Assembly (NCBI RefSeq): GCF_001938985.1
Contig: NZ_MKIN01000022.1
Location: forward strand, 496,001 to 560,000
Reading direction: 5' to 3'
DNA: 64,000 nucleotides
Source: Gillisella taibaishanensis
Lineage (GTDB): Bacteria > Pseudomonadota > Alphaproteobacteria > Rhizobiales > Rhizobiaceae
Position 1 is the first letter of the stretch; each line of letters begins with the position of its first letter. This document shows positions 57,091-64,000 of the stretch, piece by piece. A model generated the notes under the pieces. The model searched no databases and had not been told where the DNA came from. It was given only the letters and a program-made list of their open reading frames with translations. The translations under genes and the position numbers were made by a program.

Positions 57091-58065
57091 ATGTCCGCCC
57101 GTCACACCAAAGTGCTGATCATCGGCTCGGGCCCCGCCGGCTATACCGCTGCCATCTATGCTGCGCGCGCCATGCTGAAACCGGTCCTGATCGCCGGCAT
57201 GGAACAGGGTGGCCAGTTGATGATCACCACCGACGTCGAAAACTATCCGGGTTTTGCCGATCCTATCCAGGGTCCCTGGCTGATGGGCGAAATGCTCAAG
57301 CAGGCCACCCATGTCGGCACCGAGATCGTCAACGACCTCGTGACCGAGGTGGAGACGACCCGCCGTCCCTTCACCGTCAAGACCGATTCCGGCGCTGTCT
57401 GGACCGCCGATACGCTGATCATATGCACCGGCGCCAAGGCGAAATGGCTTGGCATCGAGAGCGAGCAGCATTTCCAGGGCTTCGGTGTTTCAGCCTGCGC
57501 CACCTGCGACGGCTTCTTCTATCGCAACAAGGACGTGATCGTGGTTGGCGGCGGCAATTCGGCCGTCGAGGAAGCGCTCTACCTGTCGCATATCGCCAAG
57601 ACCGTCACCGTCGTGCATCGCCGTGACAGCTTCCGCTCGGAAAAAATCCTGCAGGAGCGTCTGCTCGCCAAGGACAATGTCAAGATCCTCTGGAACACCG
57701 TGGTCGACGAAGTCACCGGCATTCCGGCCAAGCCACCGATGCCGCCATCGGTCACCGGCGCGCGGCTGAAGAGCCTGGAGACCGGCACGATCACAGACAT
57801 GCCGATCGACGGCATCTTCGTTGCCATCGGCCATGCGCCGGCAGTGGAATTGTTCAAGGGCAAGCTGAAGCTGAAGCCGAACGGCTATCTGTGGACGGCA
57901 CCCGATTCAACCGCGACAGACGTGCCCGGCATCTTTGCCGCCGGCGACGTGACCGACGACATCTATCGCCAGGCCATCACAGCTGCCGGCATGGGCTGCA
58001 TGGCGGCGCTCGAGGCGGAACGATATCTGGCCGCGGAGATCATCCCGGCCCAAGCGGCGGAGTAG
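57091..58065 (+). CDS. trxB: thioredoxin reductase
   Basis: NADPH-dependent flavoenzyme that keeps thioredoxin reduced, 324 residues. FAD binding begins IIGSGPAGYTAAIYAARA; the redox-active pair is SACATCDGFFYRN (C-A-T-C); the NADPH fold starts VVGGGNSAVEEALYL; the last FAD contact is GIFAAGDVTDDIYRQ. All residues needed are intact. GAAAGGAAA precedes the ATG. The downstream LysR start is five bases after its stop, so the two form a small operon. Confidence 0.98.
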   Translation: MSARHTKVLIIGSGPAGYTAAIYAARAMLKPVLIAGMEQGGQLMITTDVENYPGFADPIQGPWLMGEMLKQATHVGTEIVNDLVTEVETTRRPFTVKTDSGAVWTADTLIICTGAKAKWLGIESEQHFQGFGVSACATCDGFFYRNKDVIVVGGGNSAVEEALYLSHIAKTVTVVHRRDSFRSEKILQERLLAKDNVKILWNTVVDEVTGIPAKPPMPPSVTGARLKSLETGTITDMPIDGIFVAIGHAPAVELFKGKLKLKPNGYLWTAPDSTATDVPGIFAAGDVTDDIYRQAITAAGMGCMAALEAERYLAAEIIPAQAAE

Positions 58066-58069
58066 GTTC

Positions 58070-58987
58070 ATGATGCGAGGCAGCAGCAATATACCGCTGG
58101 ATTGGGACAAACTGCGGATTTTCCACGCCGCAGCCGAAGCCGGTTCCTTCACCCACGCGGCCGATAAGCTGCATCTCTCGCAATCGGCCATCAGCCGCCA
58201 GGTCAGCGCTCTCGAACAGGACGTGGGGGTGAAACTGTTTCACCGCCACGCCCGCGGCCTGATCCTGACCGAACAGGGCGAATTGCTCTACCGCACAGCC
58301 CATGACGTACTGCTCAAGCTGGAAACGGTGAAGATGCAGCTGACGGAGACGACGGACAAGCCGAGCGGCAAGCTGCGCGTCACCACTACGGTCGGGCTTG
58401 GCCAGGGCTGGCTCACCGACAAGGTGCAGGAATTTTTGCAGCTCTATCCTGACATGTCGATTCAGCTGATCCTCGACAACGAGGAACTCGACGTCAACAT
58501 GCGCCATGCCGATTGCGCCATCCGCCTGCGCCAGCCGCAGCAATCGGATCTGATCCAGCGCAAGCTGTTTACCGTGCACATGCATGTCTACGCGGCCCCC
58601 TCCTACATCAACCGCTATGGCGAACCGCAGACCATCGAAGATCTCGATAATCACCGGATCATCACCTTCGGCGAACCGGCTCCGAATTACCTGCTCGACG
58701 TCAACTGGCTTGAGGTCGCTGGCCGCTCCTCGGACAATCGTCGCATTCCGCATTTGCAGATCAACAGCCAGACCTCGATCAAGCGCGCCTGCCTGCTTGG
58801 CATCGGCGTCGCATGCATGCCGGACTATATCGTCGGACGCGATCCGGGCCTGATTCAGCTGCCGATCAATGCAGACGTTCCATCCTTCGATACCTACTTC
58901 TGTTATCCGGACGAGATGAAGAACGCCGCAAAGCTAAAAGTTTTTCGCGATTTCATCGTCTCGAAGGCCCGCAACTGGAGCTTCTGA
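58070..58987 (+). CDS. LysR-family transcriptional regulator
   Basis: A 305-residue LTTR with helix-turn-helix WDKLRIFHAAAEAGSFTHAA followed by DKLHLSQSAISRQVSALEQD, and an effector-binding domain from GKLRVTTTVGLGQGWL. It is coupled to trxB. In Rhizobiaceae the LysR gene at this place flanks the AbcR sRNA genes and is related to VtlR, which controls AbcR2 in Brucella and Agrobacterium, so it may be the regulator of the adjacent small RNA; this is inference from position. Confidence 0.93.
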   Translation: MMRGSSNIPLDWDKLRIFHAAAEAGSFTHAADKLHLSQSAISRQVSALEQDVGVKLFHRHARGLILTEQGELLYRTAHDVLLKLETVKMQLTETTDKPSGKLRVTTTVGLGQGWLTDKVQEFLQLYPDMSIQLILDNEELDVNMRHADCAIRLRQPQQSDLIQRKLFTVHMHVYAAPSYINRYGEPQTIEDLDNHRIITFGEPAPNYLLDVNWLEVAGRSSDNRRIPHLQINSQTSIKRACLLGIGVACMPDYIVGRDPGLIQLPINADVPSFDTYFCYPDEMKNAAKLKVFRDFIVSKARNWSF

Positions 58988-59133
58988 TCTGCGCCCTTTT
59001 GCCTATGCGCATGTGCGCATACGCCTTGCAATCCAGACGCTGACGTGGCAAGACAACAACCCTGAGCTTCTTTCAAATGCGACACGCGTGGCAGACCTGC
59101 GACACGCGCATGCCTCCCATGCACAAAAAAGCA

Positions 59134-59162
59134 TTGTTCACTGCACAAAAAACCACCATATC
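59134..59162 (+). promoter_or_regulatory. promoter of the first AbcR-type sRNA
   Basis: TTGTTC (59134-59139) and CATATC (59157-59162) are 17 bases apart and give a transcript start near 59169. Confidence 0.6.
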
Positions 59163-59168
59163 GCTCAT

Positions 59169-59284
59169 AGCTGATGCACACGGTGGCTTCCTCCCAGTTC
59201 CCACCGCACCAGCTGTTCCCCTCTGGAGGTTTTTAACCTTCACACTTTAAGGGCCCTGGAGTAATCCGGTGGCCCCTTTTTTTT
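59169..59284 (+). ncRNA. AbcR-family small RNA (alpha-r15), first copy
   Basis: A predicted transcript of about 115 bases in the trxB-lysR to arsR gap. It carries two C-rich, U-rich anti-Shine-Dalgarno segments, CTTCCTCCCAGTTCCCACC (59188-59206) and CTGTTCCCCTCTGG, and ends in the hairpin GGGCC-CTGGA-GTAA-TCCGG-T-GGCCC followed by eight T (59251-59284). The 23-base segment at 59210-59232 recurs exactly in the second copy. Tandem AbcR1/AbcR2 between lysR and arsR genes is the known rhizobial arrangement; they bind Hfq and silence many ABC-transporter mRNAs. Which copy is AbcR1 cannot be decided here. Confidence 0.85.
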
Positions 59285-59446
59285 GGCTATCCGGCAGAGG
59301 AAGGGCAACGCGTTTTTCAGCTAGGGCCAACTGCCTCCTTGGATATCTATGGGACGTCACTCATAGAGTGGGCGGCGGCATGCAGTGCATGGGCAGAATT
59401 TCGGCTGCCAATCATTCGTATGTCGCACAAACTTTTTCGCGACACC

Positions 59447-59474
59447 TTGAAAGCTGAGGGAGCCACCCTATATC
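59447..59474 (+). promoter_or_regulatory. promoter of the second AbcR-type sRNA
   Basis: TTGAAA (59447-59452) and TATATC (59469-59474), sixteen bases apart, place the start near 59481. The -10 resembles that of the first copy. Confidence 0.6.
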
Positions 59475-59480
59475 AGTGTA

Positions 59481-59582
59481 TAGCTGCATCGGGACTATCT
59501 CTGGTGGTCTCTTCTCAGCTGTTCCCCTCTGGAGGTTTAAAGCCTTCAAACCTGTAGCACCCGTTCGCGGGTGCTTTTTTTT
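59481..59582 (+). ncRNA. AbcR-family small RNA (alpha-r15), second copy
   Basis: A predicted transcript of about 100 bases with the shared segment at 59516-59538 (identical to 59210-59232 of the first copy) and the upstream unpaired stretch CTCTGGTGGTCTCTTCTC in place of the first copy's CTCCCAGTTCCC. The terminator is GCACCCG-TTCG-CGGGTGC with eight T (59557-59582). The two RNAs share the downstream seed but differ in the upstream one, as is known for AbcR1 and AbcR2, so target sets should overlap only in part. Confidence 0.85.
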
Positions 59583-59646
59583 GCCCTGCAACATCTTCCT
59601 TTGGATCGCCCCTTGATATCGGATTTTGACGATCCATATATCGGCT

Positions 59647-59964
59647 ATGGACGATACACACCTGATTGAGACCGAACTGGACGATGCGCTGAAGGCGCTT
59701 TCCCATCCCGTGCGCCGCCAGATCCTGCAATGGCTGCGTGAGCCGGAAAAGCATTTCTGCTCCCAGGCCCATCCTTTGGAAATGGGCATCTGCGCCGGTC
59801 AGTTCGAGCGCTGCGGTCTTTCGCAGTCCACGGTATCGGCCCATCTTGCCAGCCTCTCCAAGGCTGGACTGATTACCTCCCATAAGGTCGGACAGTGGAT
59901 TTTCTACAAGCGCGACGAAGACGCTATCGCTGCGTTTGTGTCGCGGCTGTCCGCCCGACTCTGA
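59647..59964 (+). CDS. ArsR-family transcriptional regulator
   Basis: A 105-residue winged-helix repressor. The fold reads LDDALKALSHPVRRQILQWL, then FERCGLSQSTVSAHLASLSK as the recognition helix and SHKVGQWIFYKRDED as the wing. Three cysteines occur (FCSQAH, GICAGQF, ERCGLS), and the second and third are spaced to sense thiol-reactive compounds, since no metal-site ELCVCDL motif is present. It sits 33 bases ahead of the enoate reductase and most likely represses it. ATG 59647 is chosen over the TTG upstream. Confidence 0.9.
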   Translation: MDDTHLIETELDDALKALSHPVRRQILQWLREPEKHFCSQAHPLEMGICAGQFERCGLSQSTVSAHLASLSKAGLITSHKVGQWIFYKRDEDAIAAFVSRLSARL

Positions 59965-59997
59965 TTTCCCGTGAATACCCCAGGAAGGACCTCCTCA

Positions 59998-61113
59998 ATG
60001 CCTAATCTTTTCGACCCCTTGCAGGTCGGCGACATCGCCGTTGCCAATCGCATCGCCATGGCGCCTTTGACCCGCAATCGCTCGCCGAACGCGGTTCCGA
60101 AGTCAATCACCGCCACCTATTATCAGCAGCGCGCCACCGCCGGCCTGCTGGTGACCGAGGGCACCGCGATCTCGCATCAGGCTCAGGGCTATGCCGATGT
60201 GCCCGGCCTCTACACGCCGGAAGCCCTGGAAGGCTGGAAGGCCGTCACCAAGGCCGTGCATGATGCCGGCGGCAAGATCGTTACCCAGCTCTGGCATGTC
60301 GGGCGTATCTCGCATACTTCGCTGCAGCCGAATGGTGGCAAGCCGGTCGCACCCTCGGCCATCACCGCAAAGGGCAAGACCTATGTCATCAACCCCGACG
60401 GCAACGGCGGCTTCGTCGAAACCTCCGAGCCTCGCGCCCTCGAGCTTTCGGAAATTCCCGGCCTGATCGAGGATTACCGCAAGGCGGCCCGCGCCGCCAT
60501 CGATGCAGGCTTTGACGGCGTCGAGATCCACGCGGCCAACGGCTACCTGCTGGAACAGTTCATGCGCTCCTCCAGCAACCAGCGCAGCGATGCCTATGGC
60601 GGCTCGATCGAAAACCGCATCCGCCTGACGGTGGAAGTGGCGGAAGCCATTTCCCGCGAAATCGGCGGCGGTCGCACCGGTATCCGGCTTTCGCCTGTTA
60701 CCCCGGCCAATGACGTGTCGGACCCGGATCCGCAGCCGGTCTATAACGCGCTGGTGGAAAAGCTTGCGCCGCTTGGCCTTGCCTTCATCCACGTCATCGA
60801 AGGCGCCACCGGCGGCCCGCGCGATTTCAGCCAGGGCGACAAGCCCTTCGATTGGTCTGCCTTCAAGAGCGCCTATCGTAATGCCGGTGGCCAGGCCGTA
60901 TGGATCGCCAACAATGGCTATGACCGGCAGATGGCCATGGATACCATTGCCTCAGGCAAGGCCGACATGGTCGCCTTCGGCAAGCCTTTCATTGCCAATC
61001 CGGACCTGGTGCGCCGCCTGAAGGAAGACGCGCCCCTCAACCAGCCCGACCAGAGCACTTTCTATGGCGGCGGTGAAAAGGGGTATATCGACTACCCAAC
61101 CCTCGACGCCTGA
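59998..61113 (+). CDS. old-yellow-enzyme family alkene reductase (NemA-like)
   Basis: FMN-dependent enoate reductase of 371 residues that reduces electrophilic alkenes such as N-ethylmaleimide, using NADPH. Motifs are LFDPLQVGDIAVANRIAMAP, TQLWHVGRISH, then DGVEIHAANGYLLEQFMRSS with the substrate-binding His and Asn, and MVAFGKPFIANPDLV. AGGAAGG nine bases ahead supports ATG 59998. It forms a unit with the ArsR repressor, giving a compact electrophile-stress switch analogous to nemRA. Confidence 0.95.
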   Translation: MPNLFDPLQVGDIAVANRIAMAPLTRNRSPNAVPKSITATYYQQRATAGLLVTEGTAISHQAQGYADVPGLYTPEALEGWKAVTKAVHDAGGKIVTQLWHVGRISHTSLQPNGGKPVAPSAITAKGKTYVINPDGNGGFVETSEPRALELSEIPGLIEDYRKAARAAIDAGFDGVEIHAANGYLLEQFMRSSSNQRSDAYGGSIENRIRLTVEVAEAISREIGGGRTGIRLSPVTPANDVSDPDPQPVYNALVEKLAPLGLAFIHVIEGATGGPRDFSQGDKPFDWSAFKSAYRNAGGQAVWIANNGYDRQMAMDTIASGKADMVAFGKPFIANPDLVRRLKEDAPLNQPDQSTFYGGGEKGYIDYPTLDA

Positions 61114-61143
61114 TTAGAAATAGACTTCGAACCCCGCCTGCTC

Positions 61144-61194
61144 GTGAACTGCCCCCCGAAGGTTGGACACCCAACTTCGGGGGGCGCAGTTCAC
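61144..61194. repeat. palindrome with arms like IS150-group insertion sequence ends
   Basis: GTGAACTG and CCCCCGAAG-GTTGG pair with CCAAC-TTCGGGGG and CAGTTCAC around an ACAC loop, giving a near-perfect 51-base palindrome. Each arm reads inward as TGAACTG(C)CCCC...GTTGG, close to the TGxACTGxxCCC...GTTGGAC terminal repeats of IS3-family IS150-group elements. No transposase is nearby. It may be a residual MITE, or simply a terminator between two converging genes. Confidence 0.6.
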
Positions 61195-61217
61195 TCAGCG
61201 GGGTTCTTTTTTGGCTT

Positions 61218-62294
61218 TCACCCCGCTGCGACTGGTGACGCCATAGCGGGCTGTGAAGCCTCCACGACAGCAAGGCAGCCAAGGCTCCTCAACGTCGCCG
61301 CTACCGCCTCATCGAGCGCTGTCTGCGGCTCCTCGCCCAGCACCTCCAACAAGCGGCTGTTGTCGAGCAGGATCTCCTCGCGCCAGAGATAGCGCATCTC
61401 CAGGAGCTCGCGAAACACAGGCACGACCGGCGACAACATCGGCACCATCCACCAGGGAAAGCGCTTGAACGGTAGCCGGTCATTGCCGACCGCCCGTCGA
61501 ATTGCCTGTGCCATGCCATAGCCGTCAGGATCGACATGACCGCGCATGTGGAAGCGGGCGAAGGCGGGCAGATCCTGCGCCCGCTCCAGCAGACGGACGA
61601 AGGTCTCGGCCATGTCAGGCAGATAGGTCCAGCTATGGGCGCGCCCCGGACGGCCGGGAAGACTGACGCTTTTCACCGGCTTGCCCGGCTTGATAAGCCC
61701 CTGCGCAAACCAGCTGTTGCCGGCACCGGGGCCAAAGAAATCACCGGCCCGTACCAGAATGACCGCCACGCCCTCTCCCGCCGCCTGCTCCAGCCGCTGT
61801 TCCAACGCTACCCGGATCCGACCCTTGACCGTCTGCGGGTTCTGCGGGCTGGTCTCGCCAAGCAGCGGAAAAGCATTGGGGCCGTAGTTGTAGATCGTGC
61901 CGGGCATCAGGATGCGGGCGCCACTGGCCTGCGCGGCAGCAACGGTGTTGTCGATCATCGGCAGAACCAGCTTTGCCCAATTGCGATAACCGGGCGGATT
62001 GACCCCATGGAAGATGACAGAGGCGCCGCTGGCGGCCGACACCACATCGGCGCGGTTCATCGCATCGCCCACGACCCATTCCGCAACCGCCTTGGAACCG
62101 CCACTCGATTTTCCATGAACCGTCCCCGCAGCTCGGTGCATGGCTCGCACGTGATAGCCTCGAGCGGACAGGGCGCGGGCAACGGCCCCGCCAATGCCGC
62201 CGGTTGCGCCCAGGACTAAAGCGATCGGCCGCCTGTCTTGCGGCACGCTGCCGTCGATCCCCGTCTCCCTGCCAAAAATCTTCTGCTCGGCCAT
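61218..62294 (-). CDS. NAD-dependent epimerase/dehydratase-like (extended SDR)
   Basis: A 358-residue Rossmann-fold protein. The dinucleotide motif is LVLGATGGIGGAVARALSAR, the active-site-like segment is ILMPGTIYNYGPNAF (Tyr, but the YxxxK partner Lys is not clear), and VILVRAGDFFGPGAGNSWF follows. It resembles atypical NAD(P)-binding SDRs whose substrates are unknown. The start at 62294 (MAEQKIFGRE) precedes the fold; the frame upstream to 62384 overlaps the regulatory dyad. It is divergent from the LysR gene, its likely regulator. Confidence 0.85.
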   Translation of the reverse strand: MAEQKIFGRETGIDGSVPQDRRPIALVLGATGGIGGAVARALSARGYHVRAMHRAAGTVHGKSSGGSKAVAEWVVGDAMNRADVVSAASGASVIFHGVNPPGYRNWAKLVLPMIDNTVAAAQASGARILMPGTIYNYGPNAFPLLGETSPQNPQTVKGRIRVALEQRLEQAAGEGVAVILVRAGDFFGPGAGNSWFAQGLIKPGKPVKSVSLPGRPGRAHSWTYLPDMAETFVRLLERAQDLPAFARFHMRGHVDPDGYGMAQAIRRAVGNDRLPFKRFPWWMVPMLSPVVPVFRELLEMRYLWREEILLDNSRLLEVLGEEPQTALDEAVAATLRSLGCLAVVEASQPAMASPVAAG

Positions 62295-62355
62295 TCCTGA
62301 TCTCCATCGCTTCTTGTCGATGACCAAGTATCCACCAACGATCCTCCATTCGAAA

Positions 62356-62384
62356 TTGTATATTTCTTTATCGATGCTATACAA
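62356..62384. promoter_or_regulatory. operator-like dyad between SDR and LysR genes
   Basis: TTGTATA (62356-62362) and TATACAA (62378-62384) are perfect inverted repeats 15 bases apart, only six bases before the LysR ATG. This is a plausible site for autoregulation and control of the divergent SDR gene. Confidence 0.55.
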
Positions 62385-62390
62385 AAAACC

Positions 62391-63299
62391 ATGAAACCAG
62401 ATCAGTTGAGTTGGGACCTCTACCGCAGTTTGCTCGCCGTGATCACGGAGGGCTCGCTATCTGCTGCCGCGCGCAGCCTTGGCCTTACCCAGCCGACGGT
62501 CGGCCGGCATATCGAGTTGTTGGAACAGGCTTTCGGCACGCCGCTGTTTCTGCGCAGCCAGCGTGGTCTCACACCAACCGATACCGCCCTGGCCATGCGC
62601 TCGCACGCCGCCTTGATGGCGGCGACCAGCACGTCGTTGGCAAGGATTGCCGCTGGCGGAAGCGAGAGTGGGCAGGAGAGCGACATCAAAGGCCCGGTGC
62701 GCCTTAGCGCCAGCGAAGTCATCTCCATCGAGGTGCTGCCGCAAATCCTGGCGCCCCTGCAGGAGCGGTTTTCGGGACTTGAGATCGAGTTGTCTGCCAG
62801 CGACACTGTCGAGGATCTGCTGCAACGGGAAGTGGATATTGCCGTGCGCATGGTGGCGCCGACCCAACTTGCTTTGCTCAGCCAACGGATCGGCGCGATC
62901 GGTATCGGGTTCTTCGCCCATGCCAGCTACCTCGAGCGGCATGGGACGCCCGAAAACCTTAGCGACCTCGCCCAGCACCGACTGATCGGCTTTGACCGAC
63001 ATCTGGCCTATGTGCGCGTGGTCCTGAAAAGCAGACCGGAGCTGGAGGCCCTGCATTTCGGCTTTCGCACGGATAGCAATCTGGCGCAATTTGCCGCAAT
63101 CCGCGCTGGTCTCGGCATCGGCCTCTGCCAAGGAGGCCTCGGCAGGCGACACGCGGAACTGGTCGAGGTACTGCCCGGCAGCCTCGACATCGCGCTTGAT
63201 ACCTATGTCGTCATGCACGAGGATCTGAAACTCAGCCGCCGCTACCGTACCGTCTTCGACGCCGTTGTTACGGGGCTGAAGACCTATATAGCTCGGTAA
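62391..63299 (+). CDS. LysR-family transcriptional regulator
   Basis: A 302-residue LTTR with helix-turn-helix WDLYRSLLAVITEGSLSAAA then RSLGLTQPTVGRHIELLEQA, and an effector domain from GPVRLSASEVISIEVL. It is divergent from the SDR gene with a 96-base gap that holds a good dyad, and so probably regulates that gene and itself. The very short spacing between dyad and ATG suggests repression of its own synthesis. Confidence 0.93.
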   Translation: MKPDQLSWDLYRSLLAVITEGSLSAAARSLGLTQPTVGRHIELLEQAFGTPLFLRSQRGLTPTDTALAMRSHAALMAATSTSLARIAAGGSESGQESDIKGPVRLSASEVISIEVLPQILAPLQERFSGLEIELSASDTVEDLLQREVDIAVRMVAPTQLALLSQRIGAIGIGFFAHASYLERHGTPENLSDLAQHRLIGFDRHLAYVRVVLKSRPELEALHFGFRTDSNLAQFAAIRAGLGIGLCQGGLGRRHAELVEVLPGSLDIALDTYVVMHEDLKLSRRYRTVFDAVVTGLKTYIAR

Positions 63300-63314
63300 A
63301 GCCGAAAGGCGCGA

Positions 63315-63578
63315 TCAGCCCTGGCTCGAGCTCGTGTAATGATCGAGAATTTCCACTTCGGGATGGTCGTTGCCATTGCTCATTTCGGCACGCCATTTGC
63401 CATCGGCGTCCTGATAAACGATCCGAACCGGCTCATCGGCCTGGGCAATTTCCTTCATCACGATTCGCGCTGCTTCCAGCGCCTGGTCATGACTGTCGAA
63501 CCGTTCCGAGTAGGCGCCATCCAATCGATAGGCCCAGCCTTCGTCATGCGGTACGATTTCATAAGTCACTTTCGCCAT
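63315..63578 (-). CDS. DUF2188 domain protein
   Basis: A small 87-residue protein of the DUF2188 family. The two half-repeats typical of that family can be seen: YEIVPHDEGWAYRLDGAYSE and VRIVYQDADGKWRAEMS, with the helix DQALEAARIVMKEIAQ between them. No function is established. It converges with the LysR gene, only 15 bases apart. The start at 63578 fits; the frame is open to 63611. Confidence 0.88.
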   Translation of the reverse strand: MAKVTYEIVPHDEGWAYRLDGAYSERFDSHDQALEAARIVMKEIAQADEPVRIVYQDADGKWRAEMSNGNDHPEVEILDHYTSSSQG

Positions 63579-63926
63579 GTTTTGTTTTCTCCCTATCCAC
63601 GACATTGCCAATCAACAGCTGCGCATGCGAAATTCCGCCTCGTCGCGCTGCACAACTATCGCACCTTAAAGACGGAACTGCAAATTGCATCAGCACGTTG
63701 AAGATGCAACAGAGGGGGCGAAAGCGAACGCGGCCGAATCGCCCATTCGCGACATCATCGCGTTTTTGGCGGGATGGATTGGCCGATACGCGGCAGTTCG
63801 CATTGCCAGTGCATGTCAGAGTTTCTTTTGAAGCCCTGAGGGGCACCGGTTGCTTTTTTATGCATTTCTGGATGGGAAGCCGGCTCCCACTGTCCCTGGA
63901 AATGCTCGAGTAAAGGATAAGATCAC
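63579..63926. other. intergenic region ahead of the MFS gene
   Basis: About 350 bases between divergent genes. Apart from the RIME-like repeat at 63862-63905 nothing could be assigned. Open frames on both strands near 63559-63913 have no ribosome site and atypical composition. Confidence 0.4.
63862..63905. repeat. RIME-like palindromic repeat
   Basis: GCATTTCTGG at 63862 and CCCTGGAAATGC ending at 63905 with GGGAAGCCGGCTCCCAC between them, closely matching the copies at 6952 and 53153. It lies 21 bases before the GTG of the last gene, so it would be in its leader. Confidence 0.75.
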
Positions 63927-64000
63927 GTGACTGTTCTCTCTCGGGAAAAGACCCTGCTTCTGCCCATCGTGATTGCGGTGGCCGTGTTCTTTCTCGAGCA
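63927..64000 (+). CDS. start of an MFS drug exporter (DHA2/EmrB-like), cut by window end
   Basis: Only 24 codons are visible: VTVLSREKTLLLPIVIAVAV followed by FFLE. A hydrophobic helix after a short basic N-terminus, ending in a Leu-Glu that usually continues into LDST in DHA2 transporters, supports an MFS drug exporter. AAGGA nine bases ahead of the GTG supports the start. The assignment is tentative because the body lies outside the window. Confidence 0.55.
   Translation, partial: MTVLSREKTLLLPIVIAVAVFFLE

Noticed and set aside
63559..63913. Two overlapping open frames on opposite strands ahead of the MFS gene
   Set aside because: No start signals, unusual amino acid make-up, and one runs into the palindromic repeat.

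Overview
The window reads as chromosomal DNA of a Rhizobiaceae alphaproteobacterium, most likely Agrobacterium/Allorhizobium or a close Rhizobium. The reasons are high-GC genes with alphaproteobacterial versions of rpoD, dnaG, carA/carB (unlinked, as is usual in rhizobia), the greA-lpsB neighbourhood, a trxB-lysR-arsR order that carries two tandem AbcR-type small RNAs, a BioR-type operator at bioY, and scattered RIME-like palindromes around GCATTTCC...GGAAATGC. No rRNA, tRNA, CRISPR array, phage or complete insertion sequence was seen.

Layout. 1-9.4 kb is a sugar locus: hydrolase and pentulose/hexulose-phosphate epimerase, DeoR and SorC regulators, a CUT2-type ABC importer (binding protein, permease, ATPase), then divergently a class I aldolase of the LacD/YihT type and a ROK sugar kinase fused to a P-loop kinase. 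Together they could import a hexose and carry it through epimerisation, two phosphorylations and aldol cleavage. 9.5-18 kb holds two orphan envelope genes, glf (UDP-galactopyranose mutase), and an unusual pair: a 791-residue protein made almost wholly of octapeptide repeats followed by a SPINDLY-type O-GlcNAc transferase (GT41). 18-29 kb holds an M19 dipeptidase, YjbQ, an H-NOX gas sensor coupled to a GGDEF-EAL enzyme, an ArgO/LysE exporter, a TonB-like DUF930 protein, an M20 amidohydrolase whose 3' end overlaps a VapBC toxin-antitoxin pair, and an A+T-richer orphan membrane protein.

29-49 kb is largely housekeeping: rpoD, dnaG, bioY-bioB with two BioR boxes, a GatB/YqeY protein, carA, a MATE exporter, LysR/aldo-keto reductase, GST, DUF1868 and carB. 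Both carA and carB are preceded by a short open frame that starts Met-Thr-Met and ends in a run of arginine codons; the carB one also overlaps an intrinsic-terminator-like hairpin. 49-57 kb runs from a DUF2235 hydrolase and greA into an LPS-core/surface-polysaccharide block (lpsB-like GT4, GT25, a Kps-like protein, a GT-A-like transferase) and an Lrp regulator. 57-64 kb holds trxB, LysR, two AbcR-like sRNAs, ArsR plus an old-yellow-enzyme reductase, an SDR/LysR divergent pair, a DUF2188 protein and the start of an MFS exporter.

Most noteworthy: (1) the octad-repeat protein beside a GT41 O-glycosyltransferase, a candidate enzyme-substrate surface glycoprotein system; (2) arginine-terminated upstream frames before both carA and carB, suggesting a peptide-based arginine attenuator; (3) duplicated two-hairpin elements with covarying stems between a binding-protein gene and its permease gene. 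All functional statements are from reading the sequence; no searches were run.
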